DNA from: Purshia tridentata | Lineage: Eukaryota > Streptophyta > Magnoliopsida > Rosales > Rosaceae | Length of the DNA: 64,000 nucleotides | Assembly: GCA_003254885.1 (NCBI GenBank) | Contig: QANT01002465.1 | Coordinates: forward strand, 62,001-126,000 | Direction of reading: 5' to 3' | In this document: positions 12,736 through 24,275 of the stretch, in pieces | How positions within the stretch are numbered: position 1 is the first letter of the stretch | How the letters are laid out: every line of letters starts with the position of its first letter | The notes under the pieces: model-generated | What the model saw: only the letters and a program-made list of their open reading frames with translations | What the model was told of the DNA's origin: nothing | The model's database searches: none | Program-made: the position numbers and the translations under genes

Positions 12736-13143
12736 TTTAGGGTTTAGCTAAATAATACTGAAGTATAAAAAAAAAAAACATTTTATAATTAACACTATAT
12801 ATAAAAACTTTGTAATCAACACATTAAAGGAGATGGGACATGATGTTTAGTGATAGAAAATCTTGACTCATTTGAAATTGTGATTCGAATAAATCTGAAC
12901 CTAATTAAAATCGGCACTCAACAAAAGGCAACTAGCTAATTTAGGGTTTAGCTAAATAATACTGAAGTATAAAATAAAAAAAACATTTTATAATTAACAC
13001 TATATATAAAAACTTTGTAATCAACACATTAAAGGAGATGGGACGTGATGTTTAGTGATAGAAAATCTTGACTCATTTGAAATTGTGATTCGAATAAATC
13101 TGAACCTCATTAAAATCGGCACTCAACAAAAGGCAACTAGCTA
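12736..13143. repeat. Tandem duplication, 2 x 204 bp, nearly identical
   Basis: The unit 12736-12939 is repeated at 12940-13143. The copies differ by a handful of changes (an A-tract difference, ACATG versus ACGTG, CTAATT versus CTCATT), so the duplication is recent. It begins at a TTTAGGG telomere-like tract. No coding capacity; about 800 bases upstream of KNATM. Confidence 0.9.
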
Positions 13144-13929
13144 GCTAGTTTAATAATGACCTTAGTTATTTGGTTCTCTCTGCAATTAATGAATACTATC
13201 CGGCCATTTTAATATTTGAAGATCCGACCCACCTAAATGAGTAATGAATCTACAGTTAACTTGTTGCCAGACAGATCGACTTAATCTACTCATCCCCAAT
13301 ATATCAAGAGCATTAATGAATGAATCAAATTAATCAAAGTCACGGTTACTTAATTGGTCTCGATCGATCTCTGATGTCATCTATATCTCTGAATGATATC
13401 TCTTTCTCTTACCGATTGTCAGCACGTTGGTCTTGGACAAGGACTCAATTAAGTGGGTGAGTGACGCAAGAAGGTAGAAAAGTCCAAGATGTAACAGTTT
13501 GAACGCAAAAAATGATGATTAAATCGGGGAAATGAATAGCAACAGTCAATGAAAGTACGTACAAACTGATGCAAGTATTCTGGAAAAAGCTTCTTTAAGC
13601 AAAGAGACAAACCTCGATAGGTTTCTTTCTGGGCATAAAAGATATATGGGGAAGCAGAAAAAGCGTAAGTACTTATCTGAGTGAGTGAGCAGTCCCAACT
13701 TTTGTCGTGATTTATGCATGCAATTGCACTCTTATACAAATTGATTTGCTTTGCTTGACTAGCTAGCAAAATATATTAAAGTGCGCATTAACTGTTCATC
13801 CTAGCTAGCTACTAGCTTGTTAATTAGTTTTCATTCACCCATATATATATATATGAATAAGTAATAGTACGATACCTATAACTATCTCTATCTTTGACTG
13901 TGCGGTGTGCGTGAGAGAGAAAGAGAGAG
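13144..13929 (+). promoter_or_regulatory. Upstream region of KNATM
   Basis: No gene. A TATA-rich tract (CATATATATATATATG) is at about 13,838-13,854, 75-90 bases before the KNATM start codon and suitably placed for a core promoter. The open minus-strand frame at 13449-13769 has no domain and is treated as chance. Confidence 0.4.
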
Positions 13930-15073
13930 ATGGAGGAGAACATGAGTTGTGGTGATGATGAGAATGGTGGTGGTGTTGCGAGGGTGGTGGTCAGAGATGA
14001 AGAAGGAGGGATTGAGGGAGAGCAGGAGCAGGATGAGGTCATTCTAAAGAACATGATCTCAGGGCATCCACTGTATGGATTATTGGTTCAGAATCACATC
14101 AACTGTTTGAAGGTAGGACTTATTCTTAATCTTTCTTTTTGTCGCCTTTTCCTTCTTTTTGTATATATATATATAGTTATCATGTAATGATATATATACA
14201 TATGCATAAACCAATTTTATAAAAACTAACCATATGGGATTGGGTTTTGGTGCATATATATATATATATATATAAAATAAGCCAGCATACAAGGATTTTA
14301 ACAGACCAAAAATGTTCGATCCATTGTCTTTTGCTGCATATATATATGGATATATATATCACCTAGCTTAAAGTGGAGGAAAGTCGATATAATATAATCG
14401 CTATAAGCAAGCCGCCTGACTCTGACCGTCTGACTCGTACTTTGATGTACTTAATTAGATTTTTGATCAATTTTATTTTGCTTTTGTTTTTCTTTCTTCA
14501 AAAAATTGTTTATTGGAGATGATGGTCAACTCCAAATAACCTAGTTAGCTAGCTAGATAAGAACATATTACCACGTACTATATATACTTAACTAATTAAG
14601 TTGTTAGGTCATTGGTCAGATAGGCAGCTGAAATTAGTGTTCTCTCTCGATCAATCTCTCTCTCTCATTCTCATGATCAGTATTAATTGATCGATGTCAG
14701 GTGGGTTTGGGTGAAATGGGTGAAATTGGAGAAATTGGCAGCAAAATTAGTGCAACAGACAATTCCAATGCCAATACCAATCTCAAGGCCGCTACCATTC
14801 CCAGTTCTTCAGACCTTGATCAATTCATGGTATAGTCCTAAATTTACATATATAAAGAATTCAAAGGATTATATAAAAAGTATATGATAAGTAGATCCGC
14901 ACTAGTACCGTACTAAGAATTAAACTGTGTTTAAATGGCAGGAAGCTTACTGCAATGCCCTAAACAAGCTTAAAGAAGCTATGGAGGATTCTGTAAAGGA
15001 AACAACACCTTTCATCCTTGATATGTATGCTCAACTTGAGGAGCTGATCAGTGGGTCAAAAAAAGAAAATTAA
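13930..15073 (+). CDS. KNATM: KNOX (TALE) protein lacking the homeodomain, KNATM type
   Basis: Exons 13930-14112, 14701-14829 and 14942-15073 join in frame to 147 residues, near the length of Arabidopsis KNATM. After an acidic, Gly-rich start comes a KNOX1-like segment (LKNMISGHPLYGLLV, about residues 41-63). A KNOX2-like segment (DLDQFMEAYCNALNKLKEA, about 99-140) follows, and the protein ends within five residues at SKKEN. There is no ELK segment or homeodomain, and none was found downstream. Known KNATM proteins use the MEINOX region to dimerise with BELL-class TALE proteins and modulate KNOX activity during leaf and organ patterning. They cannot bind DNA themselves. A derived short isoform of an ordinary KNOX gene is excluded by the absence of homeobox exons before HSFA8. 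Confidence 0.9.
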
Positions 15074-15830
15074 CCTACATGTACGAAATAAGATCATCAA
15101 CAAAGATCGAGCATTCGAGCCTGTATTTGATTAAGTTGCTACGTACTGTTAATCCATGTTTTCACTATTAAAGTACTTTCAATATCTTTCTCCCTCTTCC
15201 TTCGTTGTGTATCTTGTTGTGCTCAAGAACCCTAGCTAGGCCGGACTGGTTTGAACTTTGAACTCTCTGATCAACGTTGTTTTTCCTTTTCTAGATTATG
15301 TTTCAACCAAGAAAAGAAAATGACCAGATAAAGCTGGTCCACACTACTCTTTATGCCTACAACTTCTAATGAGCCAATTAAGTGCTCAGTATGGATGACG
15401 GGTGCTGCCATTTGTTTTTAACTATCTCATTATGCAATAGTGACGACAACCAAAAGGATTGGATAAAAACAAATAATTTAATTTTCGAAATTTAATTTTA
15501 TGAATAAATGTTACTTTTAAATTTAATTTATGTTTTTTTATATAAATATATTTTAAAAAATTAATAAAATATAAAATTCAAGTTTATAGAGTCAAGTGTA
15601 CCTTAATTTTAACATTAATAATAATAATAATAATAATTTGTTACTGTTAAACAATAACAATTGTATATTATTATTATTTAATAATGACAATTTATTAAAT
15701 ATAATAATACAAATGACACGCTAAACATTCGGCCCTTCCTAAAAGGGTCGAGCGTTCAGCATTGTAGCATAAAAGACTTCACATTTATAAAAAGTAGAAT
15801 TTTCATCATTTATAAAGATGGGGAGCATTA
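15074..15830. other. Intergenic with a short decayed hairpin
   Basis: 3' flank of KNATM, then AT-rich sequence with ATT/TAA repeats at about 15,610-15,710. At 15720-15760 two arms of about 18 bases form a hairpin around CCT; the four mismatches are all transitions. No gene seen. Confidence 0.5.
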
Positions 15831-16851
15831 GGGCTTCAAAATCAGGTGCCTCAAAATGGCCTCAATGACATGGAATTTCCATGTCGTAATTTTGTTTTAT
15901 TAATTTAAAATCATGTCATAATTAATTGTCACATCAGAATTTTTAAATACATATCTACCCTTTTAATTAAGTTTTATATTAAATTACAAACAATAATATT
16001 AAATTAAAAAATCAGTGACACTGGGTTTCATCCACCACCCAAAAAGTGGAAAGGCATATGCCAAGCCGCAGTCAACTTTACTTGTAACAAGTATGCAACA
16101 AACTAAGTTTATACCATTGACGTTAACAGTTAAATTATATAATTCATATTTATGATTGTCATTAATTAACATATTGTTAGCACAGTAAAATCATAGGAGC
16201 AGGGTATTATAGCAATAGCAGTGATGGAGACATGGGACACACTGTGCATTGTCCCTATATTTGTGTCGATATCCATGCTTTTTAGAATTTTTAGGGTTTT
16301 AAAATTGGGACTCCATCAATTTTGTAACGAACCTACAATAATGAATCATTAGAAGAACTTTGCTAAAAAATGGAGTGATATTCTAAGGACAAAAGGTTTA
16401 ATTAATCTTGTGCATACTTGAATTAAAATTATCAACTTTGATTTTTAAGACTTTGCCAAACATTAATTATACCTTTTATGAAGAAATTTCTATCTTTCTG
16501 TATGGATTGAATTGATTGATAAAATTTCTGAAATGTCTATTCATTTGTTTGTATGTTTTTAAATTTTTTCTATATATTTTTTAATTTTTTCAGAATTCTT
16601 TTAATTTTTTCTGTATGTTTTTAAATTTTCTGTATGCCTTTTTAATTTTTCTATATGACTTTTTAATTTTTCTATATGTTTTTTAATTTTTTCGTATGTT
16701 TTTTAATTTTTTATATGTTTTTTAATTAAAAGGGTAGTTATGTCATTAAAAATATTAATGTGGTAATTAAAATATAAAGTAAATAATCATAATTATGAAA
16801 TGAAAATTCCACCTCATTGAGGTAATTTGAAGACACCTCATTTTGAGGCCC
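15831..16851. mobile_element. Terminal-inverted-repeat DNA element (about 1.0 kb)
   Basis: The left end, GGGCTTCAAAATCAGGTG at 15831, is matched in inverted orientation by the right end (GGGCCTCAAAATGAGGTG, ending at 16851). The two arms stay alignable for about 135 bases, to the shared inner stretch CTACCCTTTTAATTAA. Long imperfect arms around a non-coding centre fit a non-autonomous Mutator-like element, but flanking 9-base duplications are not clear, so the superfamily is open. The inside holds a degenerate T-rich tandem array at about 16,550-16,730 (units like TTTTTAATTTTTTCTATATG). Confidence 0.65.
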
Positions 16852-17394
16852 AAAATTATTTTCCTTATGAAGATACATGTGAACCTTTTTAATATTACAA
16901 AGATTGAGTGGGTAATATAAAAATGGAGAGGGTACAATGGACTTCTGTATCATTATCTGTCATCCTGTTTTATTTTTTATTTTTTTATCGTAATCCTATT
17001 TTGTTTTATTTTGATATCATAGAACGCAAATAATAAGATAATAAGAAAAACTAGATTATAAAACTGATCCATTCCCTGACGGTCATATAACCTACACAAA
17101 ACCGGGCCGAGGTTACCTCGTCTCACTTAAAACACGTGGCGTTCTTTTATTGGTTAGAAAACAGCAACAATCTCACAGAAATAGCACCAATCACACCAAA
17201 GCCAAAGCATATTACTAAAAACTCCGTCAACACGGCATAAGTTCCCTTTTTGCCAGTTCTGTACATTACCCTCTGATTGTAGTCAACAATTGTACTCGTC
17301 TTTCACTTTGGGTCTTGCAAAACTCAATCCAAGCATCCAATTTCAAGGTCCAAAGCCTTTCTGGGTTTTATTTAAAACAAAGCACCGGACGGAC
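16852..17394 (+). promoter_or_regulatory. HSFA8 upstream region
   Basis: No gene. CACGTGG lies near 17,133 and CCAAT-type motifs near 17,150-17,200 (ATTGGTTAG, CCAATCACACC). A short GC-richer stretch at 17,098-17,120 holds a GAGGTTACCTC palindrome. The frame of the first exon stays open upstream to 17290, but the ATG at 17395 matches the family start. Confidence 0.35.
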
Positions 17395-20178
17395 ATGGTG
17401 AAATCGGCGAATAAGAGTGGAGATGGATCTGGCTCCGTTGGATCGGTGGCTCCGTTTCTGAGGAAATGCTATGAGATGGTGGACGACGGAGCCACGGACT
17501 CTATAATCTCGTGGAGTGAAACCAATGACTGCTTTGTGATATGGGACATGACCCAGTTCTCGGTTTTATTGCTCCCCAAGTATTTTAAGCACAGCAACTT
17601 TTCTAGCTTCATGAGGCAGCTCAATATCTACGTGAGCTTTTTTGACCTTTTGCTTTACTGTGCGATTTTGATTTTGTTTTCTCTCCGTTTTTGCATTCTT
17701 GGGGTTTCTTTCTTTAAAATTATAATATTGGGTGTAACTGTAGGTTGAATTGGGTTGTGGTGTTTGTGCTCATATTTATATTGGAGGTTTCGACTTGCTT
17801 GTTTTTGCGGTTATGTCAAATAAAAAAACGAAAAGAAAATTGCACATTTCTATGATCGAAAACAAGACGAAATATTAGAATCTAATTTTTCTTTCTTGAA
17901 TACTGTTCTTTGATATAAAGTATATTGTGCAAGTGGATGGTTTTGCATTTTTGGATTTCGTTCTTGGAAGTTTAATTGGAAGTTTGTTTCTAAGGTTATT
18001 TATTTAAGTGAGACCCAAAAGGGGATCTGTCTAAGATGTGAGCCTTGATCCTGTTTAAACTTTGTAAAATATTTTGAATGATGAAGTTCTCTTTTTCAAG
18101 CTTGATCCATCTACCATCTTTTTGTCAATCCCATTGAAAGGTTTCGGATTAAGGAATGCTGGTTGCAGCTAGCCTGTACTACAATGTTCCTATTGCTAAA
18201 TGCCTTTGGAATATTTTGCATGACGCTTTAATCATTAGTTCATCATTCAACTCTCTTATGTGAAGATTAGTATAACAGATACAGAACCATTCTCCTCTAA
18301 TATCCTTGGGACCACAGCATTGCTGCAATTTATGTTGAGTTTCCTGGCATGATTTTTGATGACTATTTAGAATGATATGAATACTATGCTGATAATTATT
18401 TTGGAGCTATGCTCAGTTCAGGTTAAAGCTATTAACTCTTTAATACTCAGGATATTGTTTTAGTTGTTAGGGGATTATTGGAGAGTATTATACAGCTTGA
18501 TCATTATTCATTATTGGTGAGGATTTCGTTTCAAGTGCTTTGAATGCTTAAATCACAGTCGGCTGTGTGAGCTGTTCAATTTTAAATGGTAATTTTATAT
18601 TGTGAACCATTTAGTTTCCTTACAAGAAATATTGTCCCAAGTCCTGCTAAAGGTCGTATTCCGTCAATTGTAATGTGCGTAAGATAGTTCTCTGCAGGAC
18701 TAGTCAATGTAGTCATCAGGTCATGCTTTCATTTGAGATTTTATCATATTATTGTTAATAACAGAGGTTAAACATTTATCTAGGTGTTCTTGTGAAGTAT
18801 ATAGAACGGAAATTGTCTGATTTTCTTGGGTTAGTTTTGACACAAAAGTCTAAGGTGCACCTACTGAAGGAACATAGTGCTTTAATCTCAGTTACCAGAA
18901 ATGCTATCTTGACTGAGTTGTAATAATATTGAGAAGATAGGAAGCCTATTATGATGACACGCTTGCAATGAAGCTATGATAGAAGTTGTGAAAAGTTTAA
19001 TTGGATTTTTTTTTCTTTTTTACACATTTACATATGTATGTGCACTACAGACACATATGACATATGTGCTTGTATCTCTATGGGTGTAAAATTGATTTAT
19101 TATTTCAATTATCAACCAACGTAGTTTATGAATCTTAACTTTTCAGGGGTTCAGAAAGATAGATCCAGATCGTTGGGTATTTGCGAATGAAGGATTTATT
19201 CGAGGTCAAAAGCATTTATTGGAGAATATTTATAGAAGGAAACATCCTCATGGTTCAGATCAGAGAAAAACATTGCAGCAGAAAGACACTCCTGATGGAC
19301 CTTGTGAAAAGATTGAAAATGTTCTATGGAGGGAGGTTGAGAACCTGAAGACTGATAAAAATGCTCTCAAGCAAGAGTTGGTCAAGCTTAGGCAGCACCA
19401 GGAAACTTCAGAAAATAAATTGCTCCTCCTGAGAGACCAGCTTTGTGGAATGGAGAAGAATCAGCAGCAAATGCTTTCATTTTTAGTTATGGCCATGCAA
19501 AGTCCTGGGTTTTTACTTCAGCTGCTTCAGCCAAAAGAAAATAGTTGGCGCATGGCTGAAGCTGGCAAAGTGCTAGAACAGGGTGCAGATGATTGTGAAC
19601 TAGTGGTTTCTGATGGTGCGATAGTAAGGTACCAACCGCCAATGGATGAAACACCAAAGCCTATACTCACACCAAATTCAGGCTCAGAGAAAGAACCGGA
19701 ACATGATTCTCATCTCGATGGGACGAAAGATTTTTTTGTGAATCCAGATTTCATGAAAATGCTAATGGATGAAAAATCATGCTCTCTAGAAAATCATTCC
19801 CCATTTATCCTTCCAGATATAACTGATGATGGTGCATGGGAGCGGCTTCTTTTAGCTAGTCCTTTCTTAGAAAATATTGAAGGTGCAATGGAAGATGGCA
19901 AAGAGCCTGTTGACTCCGGAAAGGCTGAACATCATCACTCACTGCATGAGCTCATAGGGCAAGATGAAGATCCGGAATCAACAGCCTCTGAACTTGACGA
20001 ATCTCACGATTTTTATTCTTTAATGGAAGAAATGGAGAAATCTCAGAACTTTGCAATGGAGTCAACCATTTTTGGATCTGATACGGGGAACTCTCGAAAC
20101 TTGGAACTTATAACTGAACAAATGGGACTTTTAGTTTCTGACCCTAACGACAAGCATCGAACACAACGAGGAAAGTAG
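17395..20178 (+). CDS. HSFA8: Class A heat-stress transcription factor, HSFA8 type
   Basis: Exons 17395-17631 and 19147-20178 join in frame to 422 residues. The intron (1.5 kb) falls after RQLNIY inside the DNA-binding domain, the conserved position in plant HSFs. The domain starts near residue 18 ([14 protein letters not shown]) and ends about residue 110 with a basic YRRKH. A heptad-rich HR-A/B region of the extended class A type follows at about 135-205 ([12 protein letters not shown] ... [12 protein letters not shown]). An acidic/aromatic segment near 300 ([14 protein letters not shown]) resembles an AHA activation motif. [12 protein letters not shown] near the C-terminus looks like a leucine-rich export signal. 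Start MVKSANKSG and overall order match Arabidopsis HSFA8. HSFs bind heat-shock elements as trimers in the nucleus. No perfect heat-shock element was noticed in its own promoter. Confidence 0.95.
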
Positions 20179-21053
20179 CAAGATATTTCCTGCACCTTAG
20201 GTTTCTTATCGGCTATTGTGACAGCTTCTTAAGGCATAACTCATAAATATAACACTCTTTCGGTCCATATTTCTTCCACAACCCAATCTTACCAAATGTA
20301 AGTTTGTTCTTCTTTTTCACTCATATCAAAATATATGTGGTTTCTGTCTTTGGGAAATCACCCTTTTTATTACTTGAGGCCTGGAATCCTGGAGTAATTT
20401 ATGTTGTTCTGTTGAATGCTGTAAGTTGACTATATATAATAACCTCACCTTTATTTTTCTTATTGACAGATTCTGTTGGGCTGGCACATCTTGCTACAAT
20501 CGCTGGGAAGTCTGACATGTTTTGCAGTTTTGCTCAGTTTCTGACGACTTTCTATATTTAATTGAAATATTGTCCTGTTAAGTTCAATAGCTACTTGAAG
20601 AAATAGCTGTAAACAATCTATGTTATGATGTGCTCACATATCATGGCTGAAACTAAATAGTTAAAACTAAATTTCTTGGCTTGGTAAAAAAAAAAACCCC
20701 TAAATTTCTTTGATACATAGTAACCCAAAAAAGGAAAAGGGGAACCATTTCTGATTTGTCTGAAATTGTCTAAGGTCATGTTGTTGAACGAGAAGGTAAT
20801 GCAGATGTACAATATGTGATGAGATCCATGATCATTTTTCATTAAAAAACCAAGTATTTCTGATTTGGATTTTGGTATGCAAAATATTTATTAGATTTCG
20901 GAAAAAAAATTACTTAGAGGATTACCAGATGAAATCATACACAGAAAATATTGAAATTTCCAAACATGATAATTGATGAGAAACATACAAAATTAAAACT
21001 CACAACAAAAGCCAGATAACAGTATGAAGTAGTAAATGAGAGAAATAGAATGT
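20179..21053. other. Convergent 3' ends of HSFA8 and VIT1-like gene A
   Basis: Plus-strand sequence after the HSFA8 stop and minus-strand sequence after the VIT1-like A stop meet here. Both 3' untranslated regions are expected in this 875-base space. No further gene seen. Confidence 0.5.
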
Positions 21054-22967
21054 TCATGGATGGATAGCCTTTGCCATGCCATAAGCAGCAGCGGATGCAA
21101 TGGCTCCGATGAGGGCAGTCTCGAAGGCACTCTTGAAGGGTTTATTGCCGGTGAAGCAGCCCTTGGCATACCCAAATATAAGTAGTGCCAGCAAGGTCAA
21201 GACAACCGAGCCAGCCATTGCTTCTTTGGCCCTTGGAATGAACATGTAAGGAATCAGGGGCACCAATCCACCCAATACGTAAGAAATGGCAATCGTGAGG
21301 GCGCTGTGCAGTGCTCTCCTTGGATCTGGCTTTTCCAATCCCAGTTCAAACCTGCGTGATCATTAAAACTCAATCAATATGTTGCCTGCCTGCAGCTTAA
21401 TTGGAACTTTGTGCATATATTTTTTTCAATTCCAGTCTGAGACTTGAACGATTTGAACTTTTTCAAGTGGGTAAGTTGTGAAAATAACAGTGTATGAATG
21501 CAACATGGGTTTAAAAAATGAACCCAACATATAGGGCATGTCATGCAAACCATTTGACTATAAAGATATAACTTTAAAGAAGACTTGTTAAACAAGGGAT
21601 AAGAAGTTAGAGTGCAAATTGAATCTGACTAGACTAGTCAGTAGTACATAGTACAGACTAAAGATTAACATGAAAAGCTTATCAAACCCACTCACTACAA
21701 AGATTTCATTATAAACGATAAAAAGTAAGGATCTGATATGCTAACACAATTATCATATAACAGATTATCCAGAGGAGTCAACGATAATCATCAATATTAC
21801 TCTAATTAAATCCCAAGATCAGAGAAAACAGTAAAGATGAAGTGATAGTAATGAATAGTTTGTAATGATCAAAACAAAATGGATTATGTGCCCGGCCAAG
21901 TGCTTTTTGTCTATCAGACTGAGAGGACCACATGGGCTTGTCCAAATATTCCAAAGTGAAACCAGCTTTTAAAGATTTCAAAAGAGAAAAAGGAGGCTTT
22001 TATTATTGCATTAGGTTAGTGATGCAACTTGTCAACTAGTCCTAGTTGAAAGCTTCTTGGCCCACTCGTGCACAGAATATCCACAACACTTGCATTTACA
22101 AAGTATAAACATATATATACTTTTAAATCAATCTTTCTTTCTTAAACAAAAATTGGGTTCCACGAAACATTCCTTTGTTATAAGGTTTTTTAATCTAATT
22201 TTTCTAAAATTTAAGATTTGCGAACAAGATTAATTTTCTGCACAACTGGGTCAAAATAGAAAAAAAAACAAAAACAAAAACAAAAACAAAAATGGCTTAC
22301 TTCATCATGAAATCGAGCCAAGCTTGGGGGTTCTTCCTCAGAGAATTCACAACAGGTGTATACTCATGTGGCTCTATGCCATAATCTGCAAGTATCTCTG
22401 CTACCTCTGCTGCCTCTGCAATTCATTCAAAAGATCAAATAAAAAATCAAATAATTAGATAAATAAATAAAGAAAGTTAATTAGTATCCAAAACCTGTGT
22501 CGGGAACGTTTATTATTTCTTCTTGTTCTCTCCTTAACTCCCTCACATAGTGATCAGCTTCGCTTTTCGCAGCAAGATATCTGCGCAAGAGATGTTATTA
22601 ATAGTTAATAAAACATGATTCATAAGTAAGTTAAGTAACCAAACAATATTAATTTTCTTTTCCTTTCCACATTTTCTCAGTAACCAAACAAGCGATACCA
22701 AAACATGACAAAATTGAAACAATACCCTCCAAGTCCCATGGAGATGGCACCGGCGGCGACTTCGGCGATGCCAGCAGTGAGGACAATAGATGATGTGGCA
22801 TTGGCGCCTGAGAGGCCTGCGGCGAGAGCAAAGGGCACGGTGAGACCGTCGGATACGCCGATGATGATGTCACGGACGATATCGCCGGCGGTGAAGTGGT
22901 TCTCTGTGTGGTGACTGAGAAGAGCTTGCTTCTCGTGGTCTAAGTTCCTTGGTTGTTCAACAGCCAT
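21054..22967 (-). CDS. VIT1: Vacuolar iron transporter 1-like, copy A
   Basis: Four exons, 22967-22726, 22580-22495, 22415-22301 and 21351-21054, join in frame to 246 residues (Arabidopsis VIT1 is about 250). The N-terminus has an acidic dileucine-type sequence (EKQALLSHHTE). The first helices follow (DIIIGVSDGLTVPFALAAGL, then AGIAEVAAGAISMGLGGY). A soluble Glu-rich metal-binding region comes next (KSEADHYVRELRREQEE, EAAEVAEILADYGIEPHEY, AWLDFMMKFELGLE), keeping the paired Met residues of the family. The last exon encodes the remaining helices. Family members move Fe2+ (also Mn2+) from cytosol into the vacuole by proton exchange. Copy B lies 2.7 kb upstream in the same orientation with the same four-exon structure; both middle exons have identical lengths (86 and 115 bases) in the two copies. 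A specific role for each copy is unknown. Confidence 0.95.
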
Positions 22968-24060
22968 TGGAAGACGAAAGGGTTTTGATTTGACTGGTCT
23001 TGCTAGGTTTCGACTCGGTAATTATGTGAGAAAAAACAAAAAGGCTTAGGAGATTTGGGAGGCACGGAGCGGTATATATATGGCGGTGTCTTTATGTGTA
23101 TAAATGAGTGTCCTAATAATCCGTATTTATAACACTAACTTATGCTACAATCTTGGTGTGCCTGTGTGTCCGCTTTGTTTTTCATTTTTTTTTTATCTTT
23201 TTAATTCATTTTAATTTGATTACACTTTAAAATGACGGATGCAATGAAGTTGTGTTACTTACATTGGATTTAGATTTAAGGAGGCCGATCCGTAACTTTC
23301 TATTTTTTACACAAATTTTCAATGAAATTAATTTTTTATACTATTTAAACAATTCAAATAGTTTATTTCTTGTAACAAATTAGAGAAATTGAACACTATT
23401 TACTTACAAAAATTAAATCATCAACAATGTTTTTAAGCATTGCATGCATGCATGTTTTGAAGCGGCTGAGTTGTGTTTCCCTTAGATAAACAATAATCCA
23501 TATTTAAATTAATAATTAATTAAGTTGATATCAAACTTGACACTACTGATCGATACTCAAAGAAAGTAGATTGGCTAGCAGTCTGTGTTAAACATTAACT
23601 TCAATGCATTTCAAGAATTTTGTTTGTTAGCTGCATTGCATTTGTTATCTGCAATATTATTATTGTTTTCTAATTCATTGAATGGCATGGGTTCGAAGGG
23701 ATTGAGTAGTGCTTTTCCTCGGATGAACTAAAAAAAATTGTAAACTAATAAATAGGTGGTCTTATTATGTTACCCAATGCAAGAAATTAGTACTGATACG
23801 TTGTGTTTTTTATTTCAAATTGATCATTTTCAATTAATGTTCTTCCATTAACATTATTGGAAGGTGAAATAAATTTGCCATTAATAATTAGAATTTAGAT
23901 ATGGTAGCGTAATTAAGCTGCAGGAAGGTCGCGTTAATACAAGGAAATTAATATTAACGCATTAATTAAATTTGAAAAACCCAGAAATTAAAATGTTGAA
24001 CCCAATTTCGTATATATAAGGAAACACTCGAACACAGCATGCACGATTGACTCATATTTT
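22968..24060. promoter_or_regulatory. Upstream region of VIT1-like copy A
   Basis: On the minus strand a TATATATA run at about 23,070-23,082 lies some 105-115 bases before the start codon. Farther out the sequence is AT-rich with no gene seen. No clear iron-deficiency element was recognised. Confidence 0.3.
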
Positions 24061-24068
24061 GGACCAAC

Positions 24069-24275
24069 ATGGCTTCCAACGGAAATATCCAAACTCACCA
24101 CCAAACGCATAAGGCAGGTGGCATCCATAGAGGTGGCCAGGTGGAATATATTAATAAAGAAATCAATGGAGTGTGGTGGCCTCGAGCTGGCCTGATCATG
24201 ACGGTCAATGTAATATTGGTGCAGGTTGTATATATATATATATCTAGGGTTGCAGGTGGTGTGAACGCATTGTAG
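24069..24275 (+). CDS. Possible small gene between the two VIT1 copies (68 aa)
   Basis: An ATG in good context (ACCAACATGGC) follows a well-placed TATATATAAGG (about 24,011-24,021). It opens a 68-codon frame whose first part is hydrophilic (MASNGNIQTHHQTHKAGG) and whose end is hydrophobic. After NVILVQ the sequence CAG-GTTGTATAT could be a splice donor, so this may be a first exon rather than a whole gene. I do not recognise the product and no second exon was found. It could be chance. Confidence 0.25.
   Translation: MASNGNIQTHHQTHKAGGIHRGGQVEYINKEINGVWWPRAGLIMTVNVILVQVVYIYISRVAGGVNAL

Noticed and set aside
13449-13769. 106-codon minus-strand open frame upstream of KNATM
   Set aside because: No domain, no promoter or splice support, and it sits in the KNATM upstream region; treated as chance.
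17290-17394. Upstream extension of the HSFA8 first exon to an earlier ATG
   Set aside because: The residues do not match HSF N-termini; the ATG at 17395 gives the family start MVKS.
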